NCBI GenBank assembly: GCA_043826085.1
Contig: JBDRQW010000102.1
Coordinates: forward strand, 1-19,243
Length of the DNA: 19,243 nt
DNA from: CAXBYZ01 sp043826085
GTDB lineage: Bacteria; Patescibacteriota; Microgenomatia; UBA1400; CG1-02-47-37
Direction: 5' to 3'
In this document: positions 6,278 through 12,792 of the stretch, piece by piece
Layout: every line of letters begins with the position of its first letter
Numbering within the stretch: the first letter of the stretch is position 1
Position numbers and translations under genes: made by a program
The notes under the pieces: model-generated
Database searches by the model: none
What the model saw: the letters and a program-made list of their open reading frames with translations, nothing else
What the model was told of the DNA's origin: nothing

Positions 6278-7008
6278 TTAGTTTCAAATTTACTATCCAC
6301 AAACTCTCCAACTTCATTACCCCAACCTTCAATTTTTTCTTTAGTAATATAAACTTCCCCATTATTCCAGTTTTGGTTTCTGATAAATTTACCATCTTTA
6401 TAAATAAAGGAATTTAACGACCACCTATGAGGCTCTGAATGACTTTCTTCTATTGGATCCCAAATCATATTTGCATATCTCAACTCTAGGGGCTTATTAA
6501 GTTGATAAGTAGAATAGGCATTCATGCCTCCTAGTGGATAAGTTAATTGCTGTTTGTGATTATTTTCATTGGTTACTGTTATTAAAGTATCTGCCCTGAA
6601 CATATCTTCATCATTTGGATAACCACCAACCGCCTGTAATTCCCCATCAATAATTTTCCAAAGAATTAACCCCCTAAATCCTCCACTTCCAAAAGCGTGG
6701 CCAATCCACTCTGAAATGATCAGATCATCAAAAAAGATAAACTTGTCATTAATGACACAAAAATCTTCAATAGAAATCTTAAACACTGACTTAATTCCCC
6801 CCTCACTAATCAGATACACCAACGGATTTTTACTACATTCTTCCAAAGACTCAGCATAAACAACTAAATTTTTACCATGCTTAATTGCTTTTGATGAATA
6901 ACCCTCTGGAAATCTATTAGCAAGAAAATCCGTTTTATTAATTTGATTTAGCCTATAAACAACTAAAATTATTAATAACACCAAAATAGCTAATCTAATC
7001 TTTTTCAT
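6274..7008 (-). CDS. Membrane-anchored extracytoplasmic protein
   Basis: A protein of 244 residues. The chosen ATG at 7006-7008 gives a textbook anchor (MKKIRLAILVLLIILVVYRL) and lies five bases after the upstream stop; a longer frame to 7071 would overlap that gene by 58 bases. After the single N-terminal membrane segment the protein looks globular and beta-rich, with paired Cys near residues 60 and 85, aromatic-rich stretches and phrases such as DGKFIRNQNWNNGEVYITKE. No enzyme motif is recognised. It overlaps the secreted Cys-rich protein by four bases. Confidence 0.7.
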   Translation of the reverse strand: MKKIRLAILVLLIILVVYRLNQINKTDFLANRFPEGYSSKAIKHGKNLVVYAESLEECSKNPLVYLISEGGIKSVFKISIEDFCVINDKFIFFDDLIISEWIGHAFGSGGFRGLILWKIIDGELQAVGGYPNDEDMFRADTLITVTNENNHKQQLTYPLGGMNAYSTYQLNKPLELRYANMIWDPIEESHSEPHRWSLNSFIYKDGKFIRNQNWNNGEVYITKEKIEGWGNEVGEFVDSKFETK

Positions 7009-7013
7009 AGTGA

Positions 7014-7733
7014 CTAAAATAATATCATTAAAATAAATGCTATAAAATTTAAAAACAAAGTTACCTTCCAAACTTTAATAAACCAATAACGTTTATCTTC
7101 TGGAAAAAATCTTTTATTTTTGATTTTATTAAACAATGAATAAAACAATCCGAAAAATATCGTAAATATTACAATTTCAAAAAAGGGTTCAATTATATAA
7201 TAAAACCATGAAATTAATACTTTTTCTGATGGAAACATTACCATATAAGATAATAAAAAACAGTAATTTAATAAAAAATATTTAGCCATTCGAATACTAA
7301 TTTTAGAATCTGCTTCTGTTACTCCTACAATATTCTCATCCTCATCTAATATTTCACCTTCCACAGTATCTTCTTCTTGCTTAATTTGACTTATTTTGTT
7401 TTCTAACTTGTCAGAAAAATATGTTGTTATTAAACCAAATGGCACTACAAAAAAAGCTGTTATTATTTGATAAATGCCAACAATAAAACGACCTAGGATA
7501 ATAAATAGAAATAAAAACAACCACTGCCTTGAAATAATAATTTGCCAAACTAAATACAATGGATATATCGCAAAATAAACCTGTATAACAATGTTAATTA
7601 TTATATTTAAACCATGCGATAAAACAAAAACAGGCTTTTTTGAAATTAAACCCAAAGCATAAAATACCATATGAATTATCAACCAGCATAAAATCAAAAT
7701 AAAGTAAATAAGTAAAAAGTATAAAAATTGCAT
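7014..7733 (-). CDS. Multi-pass membrane protein of unknown function
   Basis: A 239-residue, very hydrophobic protein. About four helices lie before residue 110, followed by an acidic cytoplasmic or external loop (KQEEDTVEGEILDEDEN, about 117-135), then about three more helices. No transporter signature, catalytic motif or known family is seen. It follows the DUF6804-like gene by five bases and precedes the anchored protein by five, so it is clearly co-transcribed. It may be a scaffold or channel for the two exported proteins encoded after it; that is inference. Confidence 0.65.
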   Translation of the reverse strand: MQFLYFLLIYFILILCWLIIHMVFYALGLISKKPVFVLSHGLNIIINIVIQVYFAIYPLYLVWQIIISRQWLFLFLFIILGRFIVGIYQIITAFFVVPFGLITTYFSDKLENKISQIKQEEDTVEGEILDEDENIVGVTEADSKISIRMAKYFLLNYCFLLSYMVMFPSEKVLISWFYYIIEPFFEIVIFTIFFGLFYSLFNKIKNKRFFPEDKRYWFIKVWKVTLFLNFIAFILMILF

Positions 7734-7738
7734 ACCCG

Positions 7739-8035
7739 CTACCCTTTCTTTTTAAACATTAATGTCAGAAAAAATAAAATTGCTGAAATTAAATCAATCC
7801 CCACCCAACTAGCTTTAGATAGATATATAGGAATTATTGGATTAAATAAAAAAGCCACACCAACAAATGATAATGCCCAACCATTTAAATTTGATTCTTT
7901 AAATCCAATTGTCACTATAATTGCAGATATACAAATAAACCATCTTAATAGAATGTAGAAACCATAGGGCCATATTGAAGGTATTGCTAACAAAAGTAAA
8001 ATACCTGAAATAATAGAAAGTGATTTAATATTCAT
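7739..8035 (-). CDS. Small DUF6804-like membrane protein
   Basis: A 98-residue protein with three to four transmembrane helices. YGFYILLRWFICISA followed by FNPIIPIYLSKASWVGID resembles my recollection of the DUF6804 pattern (an aromatic LRW motif, then FNP and W-x-xID). The function of that family is unknown. It overlaps the preceding gene by 11 bases and the next gene begins five bases after its stop. The name rests on motif memory, not on a search. Confidence 0.65.
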   Translation of the reverse strand: MNIKSLSIISGILLLLAIPSIWPYGFYILLRWFICISAIIVTIGFKESNLNGWALSFVGVAFLFNPIIPIYLSKASWVGIDLISAILFFLTLMFKKKG

Positions 8036-8780
8036 TTGGGATATATTTATCCGTTATACTAATTATTTCATTTAAGTAGTTAACAAATTCAGATTTTTCT
8101 TCATTAGTAAACTTTTTCTCTATTAATTTTGACGCAACACTCACATTTTCACTTAACAATGCACACTCAATAAATAGCTGTAAATTACTCCAAACAATAT
8201 TTGGAAAATAACCTTTTAATTCTTCAGATTCATAAATCTTGCTTATAATTACAAATCTAACAATCTTCCTGTAGTTTAAGCTAGAATTTTTTTCAATAAA
8301 ATTCTTTTTTAATAATAATAAATACTTATTCCCCTGATCTTTATGTGCTAAATCAATAACTATTGAATAAATTTCCTTACTCGTCTTCTTGACCTTGTTC
8401 TGTTTATATAAACGTAAATGTAAAAAAACCTGTTTATGAAAATAATCAATAATCTGAGGATCATCAATTGATGTTTTTGGTAAAACTATCATCCACAGTA
8501 ACCCAAAAATAATTAACAATGGCCCAAAATCTAGACCAAAAAAGAAAATTGGCCACCCTGAAACAAATATTAAAAAAGGTAAAGAATCTTTTAAATTTTT
8601 GAGTAAAGTATTTCCTTTTGGTTTGATAACAGTTTCATTAATTGCCAATATTAACAATATTAATAATAAAAATGGAAACACTTTCTCTAAATATTTTAAA
8701 CAAATACAAACCGTTGCCTCTGGATTAATCGAACACTGCGAAACAATTCTTCTTGAAATAGCATTACCAGCTATTGACAT
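8025..8780 (-). CDS. Membrane protein with helical cytoplasmic tail
   Basis: A 251-residue protein. Residues 33-50 and about 68-100 hold two to three membrane helices; residues from about 105 form a soluble helical domain rich in Lys, Leu and Glu (KIYESEELKGYFPN, then IECALLSENVSVASKLIEKKF). The family is not recognised. A strong Shine-Dalgarno sequence, AGGAGAGG, precedes the ATG, which is the only clear ribosome site in this operon and marks it as the first gene. It is divergent from the XRE regulator, with a palindromic operator between them, so the operon is probably repressed by that regulator. Confidence 0.65.
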   Translation of the reverse strand: MSIAGNAISRRIVSQCSINPEATVCICLKYLEKVFPFLLLILLILAINETVIKPKGNTLLKNLKDSLPFLIFVSGWPIFFFGLDFGPLLIIFGLLWMIVLPKTSIDDPQIIDYFHKQVFLHLRLYKQNKVKKTSKEIYSIVIDLAHKDQGNKYLLLLKKNFIEKNSSLNYRKIVRFVIISKIYESEELKGYFPNIVWSNLQLFIECALLSENVSVASKLIEKKFTNEEKSEFVNYLNEIISITDKYIPNEY

Positions 8781-8813
8781 ATTAAACCTCTCCTATTAAG
8801 TATTAATCTATAC

Positions 8814-8836
8814 TACCAGTAAGTCGACTACTGGTA
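8814..8836. promoter_or_regulatory. Palindromic operator between divergent operons
   Basis: TACCAGTA (8814-8821) and TACTGGTA (8829-8836) are perfect inverted arms around a GTCGAC centre. The site sits between the membrane operon (start 8780, leftward) and the XRE regulator (start 8859, rightward). XRE proteins bind such dyads as dimers, so autoregulation and repression of the membrane operon are likely. Confidence 0.6.
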
Positions 8837-8858
8837 AATATCCACGCAAAATGTATGC

Positions 8859-9074
8859 GTGACTAAATCAAGTAATGTTTACAACCAAATTGGTAAAAAT
8901 ATCGCAAATTTTCGCCAAAAAAAAGATTTCACTCAAGAAAAACTTGCTCTAAGCGCTGGCCTAAATCGAGCCTATATTGGCTATATTGAGCGGGGGGAGA
9001 GAAAACCCACAGTTACTACTCTAGTCAAGATAGCAAAGACTTTGGATATCAAAATTCATCAGCTTTTTACATAA
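8859..9074 (+). CDS. XRE-family transcriptional regulator
   Basis: A 71-residue single-domain Cro/C1-type repressor: IGKNIANFRQKKDFTQEKLALSAGLNRAYIGYIERGERKPTVTTLVKIAKTLDI gives all five helices, broken here only by family-typical turns. The start is GTG at 8859, because the two nearby ATGs run into stops within three codons. There is no Shine-Dalgarno sequence. It faces a palindromic operator 23 bases upstream and is followed after 62 bases by a HEPN-motif gene, so it could serve as antitoxin or repressor for that gene as well as for the divergent operon. Confidence 0.85.
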   Translation: MTKSSNVYNQIGKNIANFRQKKDFTQEKLALSAGLNRAYIGYIERGERKPTVTTLVKIAKTLDIKIHQLFT

Positions 9075-9136
9075 TCCCCTTTTCTTCGTAAATCCTAGCT
9101 CTTATTCTCAATCCATTGTAAAATTAGGCTGGAAAT

Positions 9137-9757
9137 ATGAGTAAAATCAAATCAAAAATTATTAAAAGACTCTCTCGTCTAAGAAAAGTTTACAGCAATA
9201 TTTATATATTTATACTATCAGGATATCTCGGAAAAACGATCATCACCCTTAACACAATTGACCATATAATTCTAAATTGGATTTTTTATTTTTTAGTTTA
9301 TAGCCCCACTGAAAATAAACAAGTTAAGGAATTTTATAGAATAGTAAGCTCTAAACCCATGGGAGTAAAATTAAAATGGCTTGAAGATATCTACAATGGA
9401 AAAGTTCCGTCAAGAAAATCTAGAGGAAAATTAAAATTAAGCCCTACAGTTACATTGCTAATTAAACACCCAATAATAAAAAAGATAATCACTTTATCCA
9501 AAAAACTCGTTCAAGATACTCGTAATCCATTAGTGCACTCACACTATACTCTTGGATTTGGGAACGAAGATCATTGGAATTTACATTACAACAGAACCTA
9601 TTTCAGTAAAAAAGCCAACAAATTAGAGCGTTCAAAGTTTGAAATAAAAGATGCAAAAGAGTATTTGAATGAAGTTGAAAAAGGTCAAAAAATACTTCAA
9701 GAATTATTTTTCAAAACCCTTAATTCTGTATATCCAATAAAAAAAACTATTGCCTAA
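9137..9757 (+). CDS. HEPN-motif protein, putative RNase
   Basis: A 206-residue, largely helical and basic protein. The stretch KKLVQDTRNPLVHSHYT contains R129-N-x3-H134, the RN-x(3-5)-H signature of HEPN RNases, in the usual helix near the end of the domain. HEPN proteins are typically toxins or abortive-infection effectors that cut RNA as dimers. It lies downstream of an XRE regulator on the same strand, an arrangement seen in toxin-antitoxin and phage-defence loci. Its 3' end overlaps the convergent terminase-like gene by four bases. The motif alone supports the call; many RN-x-H proteins remain uncharacterised. Confidence 0.55.
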   Translation: MSKIKSKIIKRLSRLRKVYSNIYIFILSGYLGKTIITLNTIDHIILNWIFYFLVYSPTENKQVKEFYRIVSSKPMGVKLKWLEDIYNGKVPSRKSRGKLKLSPTVTLLIKHPIIKKIITLSKKLVQDTRNPLVHSHYTLGFGNEDHWNLHYNRTYFSKKANKLERSKFEIKDAKEYLNEVEKGQKILQELFFKTLNSVYPIKKTIA

Positions 9758-10170
9758 AGCCTATTGGCTTCTTCTAGCAACTCTGGAGTAATATTGTGAA
9801 AGTAGTTTTGCGTTACTTGATGTGAATATGAATCTACTTCTCTGAAATTATGGATGGATTTAAGAAGAAATGTAGCCATACTAGCACTATATTCATTGTT
9901 AAGAGCTTTTTGAATTAACATATCTATCTGTAAATTTTGTATCTGTTCCACCGTATGCATAAATTCATCATGCTCGTCCCGATACAAGTATATGGCTCTC
10001 GTCGATATCCCCAAGAGTAGAGCTAGTTTTTGAAGAGTTGGGAGTTCATCATTTTCTATACATTTTAGTAAGTATTTATTAGCCTTTTTAACGATTTTTC
10101 GTGAATATTTAGACGGACGCCCCAATTTCATAGAGTCCTTACTGTAATTTATTAAAGTTTTAGTTTTCAT
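9754..10170 (-). CDS. Terminase-small-subunit-like DNA-binding protein
   Basis: A 138-residue protein. Basic N-terminus LGRPSKYSRKIVKKANKYL, then an HTH (LPTLQKLALLLGISTRAIYLYRDEHDEF), then a helical oligomerisation-like region (LIQKALNNEYSASMATFLLKSIHNFRE). This order matches phage terminase small subunits of the gp3/DNA-packaging type, where the LGRP-x-K start, a LA-x-LG-S HTH and the N-x-x-xAxFLLK pattern recur. A strong AGAGGAG ribosome site precedes the ATG. No large terminase is present. It may recruit a helper phage's terminase, as satellites do, or be a repurposed regulator. Confidence 0.6.
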   Translation of the reverse strand: MKTKTLINYSKDSMKLGRPSKYSRKIVKKANKYLLKCIENDELPTLQKLALLLGISTRAIYLYRDEHDEFMHTVEQIQNLQIDMLIQKALNNEYSASMATFLLKSIHNFREVDSYSHQVTQNYFHNITPELLEEANRL

Positions 10171-10384
10171 AATGCTCCTCTACTGCAATGATTAAAGTTC
10201 TAACTAATTGTACCTAGAATAAAGGCTGTATATGCATTTCAAAGCTCTACCTACATCTATAGAGGACTATATCTTTACTCTGTTGTTAGTTCCATTGAGA
10301 CTCCCTAATGGTTTTTTATACTCGAATATTTCTCTAAAAAAATAATAGTGCAGAGAATTAAAAGGCTCTGGTCCAACATTGTTA

Positions 10385-10390
10385 TATAAT
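10385..10390 (+). promoter_or_regulatory. -10 box for the HEPN operon, probable leaderless start
   Basis: A perfect TATAAT ends eight bases before the A of the ATG at 10398, so transcription would begin at or beside the start codon. No good -35 hexamer is visible at the expected distance. The rest of the 227-base gap (10171-10397) holds only a weak CCATT/AATGG dyad followed by six T at 10292-10317 and no gene. Confidence 0.45.
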
Positions 10391-10397
10391 ATAGAAA

Positions 10398-11147
10398 ATG
10401 ACAGGAGTATTCGAATTTATCGAACTATATTTAATCAGAGACCTTCAATCGATTAGATCACTAGAATCTGATGATGGATTAGGTAAGTGTGGTTATCAAA
10501 TGATGGTGAGTATATGCACTGGATGTGAGTTGCTGGGATCTATTGAAAAGAACGATTTTAGCAATAATAGTGAAGCCAAATTTTTATTCTTTATAAAAAA
10601 ACATCTCTCCCATTATGTTTTTAGTTGGAAGATACTTTATCATTTTATTCGCAATAGAGTAGCGCATGACTTTATTACTCCCCCTAATGTTGTAATTCGA
10701 TTAAAGAACGATAAACTTAGGCATCTTGGAACGATTGATGATTGGTTTGTTGTGGATGCCTATGTTTTCATGGATGATTTTATCTCAACGTATAGAAAAA
10801 TTAAAGAAAAATATGAATCAGATCCAGATTATAAAAAATTGATGGATAAAGGATATCAACAACTTATTGAATTTATGAAGGATAAAAGCAATAAATTAAA
10901 TGAAATAATTGCTCAATCTAGACCAAAAGAATTACCATATCCAGATCAACATGATGATACTGATCCTCGTGTAGCTGTACCCAGTGGAGCTATGTTTGAG
11001 TTTGACTATTTGAATTTCACTAGAATTCCAGATGATATGTTAGAGAAAATGAACATTTCTTTAGATAGTGCACTTAAAAGTGGTGCTTCTGGTTCTTCTG
11101 TGGACAGCAAGGACATTAAGCCCCTCAAAAAAGATGAGACTACTTAG
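10398..11147 (+). CDS. HEPN-motif protein of a two-gene operon
   Basis: A 249-residue protein. Residues 1-110 are helical; FIRNRVAHDF contains R85-N-x3-H90, the HEPN RNase signature, preceded by a helix with VSICTGCELLGSI as in cell-wide HEPN families. Residues 125-170 form a charged helical region and about 175-249 a polar tail rich in Asp, Ser and Pro. The next gene starts eight bases after its stop, so the two probably act together. No Shine-Dalgarno sequence is present and the -10 box suggests a leaderless mRNA. A likely RNase effector of a toxin or defence module, from motif and context only. Confidence 0.55.
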   Translation: MTGVFEFIELYLIRDLQSIRSLESDDGLGKCGYQMMVSICTGCELLGSIEKNDFSNNSEAKFLFFIKKHLSHYVFSWKILYHFIRNRVAHDFITPPNVVIRLKNDKLRHLGTIDDWFVVDAYVFMDDFISTYRKIKEKYESDPDYKKLMDKGYQQLIEFMKDKSNKLNEIIAQSRPKELPYPDQHDDTDPRVAVPSGAMFEFDYLNFTRIPDDMLEKMNISLDSALKSGASGSSVDSKDIKPLKKDETT

Positions 11148-11155
11148 CTGACTAT

Positions 11156-11926
11156 ATGAGTAGAGATGATTTTTTAGAAAAAATAAAAGAAGCTAACAAA
11201 AACTATGAGGGGAAAATGAAGGCTATAACTTTTATTGTTCAAAGAGGTGGTGAAGAAAAAAAGATTTTCAAATGGTTATTCGCTCCAAATAGTATTGATT
11301 TTTACATCTCTTTTCCTTATTACCACTGTAAACAGTATCACTGTGGTACTGTAGAAATTCCACAACCTCCCACAAAAAATGAAGTCCTTAATGCCGTGAA
11401 GCAAGGTGTAGCTAGCACGATTCCTGTTAAGTTTTCGTACCACAAAGATGGGAACATCCATTTTAAGCCGACGAATGTAGCGCATGATGCTAAAAATAAA
11501 AATTACAAACTGTCAGCAATAAAAGTAAAGCCCATAGACGAGCTTGATGGTGAGCGTATTTTTACTATCAAATTTGAAGGATTAGATAAATTTAATAGCT
11601 TAAAAAAACATATAAGCAAAGGTGGTAACCAAGAGGCATTGTTGCCTGTTCCAGAAGATATCATTAATTTTGAAATACAGGCCTATGCAGGCCCAACTCA
11701 AGCAAGTATAGATGGGCATATCAAGAAAGGTGAACCAGCTTGGTTTGAAACTAAGGGAAAAACAACAACTGGTAAAACTGTATATATAGGAATTTATGCG
11801 ATTCTTTCAAGAAGATCTCATATTGAAGATGATAACAAAAATGGATTGGTTGTCTTTGTTGGATTTGATCGAACTAAATTGAAACAAACTGGCAAAGAAA
11901 GAGGATTATATTTGTTTGCAAGATAA
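11156..11926 (+). CDS. Unknown partner protein of the HEPN operon
   Basis: A 256-residue soluble protein of no family I recognise. The N-terminus is a short charged helix, then alternating polar/hydrophobic stretches suggest a mostly beta fold (AITFIVQRGGEEKKIFKWLF, then SIDFYISFPYY). Conspicuous points are a CKQYHC pair near residue 59 and a C-terminal segment GKTVYIGIYAILSRRSHIEDD followed by GLVVFVGFDRTKLKQ. No catalytic triad is evident. Being coupled eight bases behind the HEPN gene, it is a candidate sensor, antitoxin or second effector. Its end is 26 bases from the convergent helical gene. Confidence 0.6.
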   Translation: MSRDDFLEKIKEANKNYEGKMKAITFIVQRGGEEKKIFKWLFAPNSIDFYISFPYYHCKQYHCGTVEIPQPPTKNEVLNAVKQGVASTIPVKFSYHKDGNIHFKPTNVAHDAKNKNYKLSAIKVKPIDELDGERIFTIKFEGLDKFNSLKKHISKGGNQEALLPVPEDIINFEIQAYAGPTQASIDGHIKKGEPAWFETKGKTTTGKTVYIGIYAILSRRSHIEDDNKNGLVVFVGFDRTKLKQTGKERGLYLFAR

Positions 11927-11952
11927 TTGGGCAACCACCTCTTGCTAAATTA

Positions 11953-12753
11953 CTAACGAGACTTAAGATTCTGTCTGCTTTTTTTTCTTTTTTTAATTCT
12001 GGTAAGAGAATCTGCTTTTTGGAATCTTTCTGTTTGAGTAAACTCATCTTTTATTTTTTGATTTTCTTGCATTAGCTCTGAATGCTTTTCTGCAAAATTA
12101 GGCATTACTTTAATGGTTTTGTAACTTTGGCTTACTTCATACCACAGACCCATAATTGCAAGGGTTGTATTGGCTAACTGCCAAAGAGCTGTTTTTTCCA
12201 GATAATTATCCTCAAAGTCGAAATAAGACACCTGAATTTGAGCACTTTTTTTTGAGAATAGGAACTTATATCCTCTATGGGTATCAATAAGGTTTGAATG
12301 ACTAGAAACCTGTACGGGTTTCTTTATTTTTAATATTGTCTTTGATGTAGTTGGATAATTTTTACTTAACCATCTATATCTTTTACTTTTAAGTTTTTTT
12401 GTGGAGTTCATGATTCCGAATTGGTCGGTTTTTGCGAATTTTTCCACATCGGGAAATGCGATAGAATAAGCAGCATCTGTTCCAGATTCAATTAACTGCC
12501 TTAAATTGGATAATGATTGCACATGGTGAAGGCGTATTATTGAAAATAAAGCGAGTAGGTAAAAATTGCGGACAGAATAATAGAATCTTAGAAATATATC
12601 TTCAGGGGCTTTGAATTTTATTAAGAAGTTTTCAAGTAATTGGAAACTTCTTAAATTATGAGCAAAATTTTCTCCATATTTATTAAGAGCATCTAGTGTT
12701 TTACTATGTTCGACTTCAATAATTTCGGTTAAGGTTCCGCTATGCTTTTTCAT
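11953..12753 (-). CDS. Unknown helical protein paired with the OLD-like nuclease
   Basis: A 266-residue helical protein. The central part, FYYSVRNFYLLALFSIIRLHH followed by LSNLRQLIESGTDAAY, resembles helical domains of uncharacterised bacterial proteins with an LRQLIE motif; no canonical HEPN RN-x-H is present at the expected place. The C-terminal 45 residues are a charged coiled-coil-like stretch ending in many Lys and Arg. It starts 39 bases after the ATPase/TOPRIM gene on the same strand, implying an operon and a shared task. No known family can be named with confidence. Confidence 0.6.
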   Translation of the reverse strand: MKKHSGTLTEIIEVEHSKTLDALNKYGENFAHNLRSFQLLENFLIKFKAPEDIFLRFYYSVRNFYLLALFSIIRLHHVQSLSNLRQLIESGTDAAYSIAFPDVEKFAKTDQFGIMNSTKKLKSKRYRWLSKNYPTTSKTILKIKKPVQVSSHSNLIDTHRGYKFLFSKKSAQIQVSYFDFEDNYLEKTALWQLANTTLAIMGLWYEVSQSYKTIKVMPNFAEKHSELMQENQKIKDEFTQTERFQKADSLTRIKKRKKSRQNLKSR

Positions 12754-12792
12754 TTAACTTAACCACATATTGATATTACTCCACAATAGTAG

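Noticed and set aside
10292..10317. Dyad CCATT/AATGG followed by six T as a terminator
   Set aside because: The stem is only five A/T-rich pairs and no rightward gene lies upstream to terminate.
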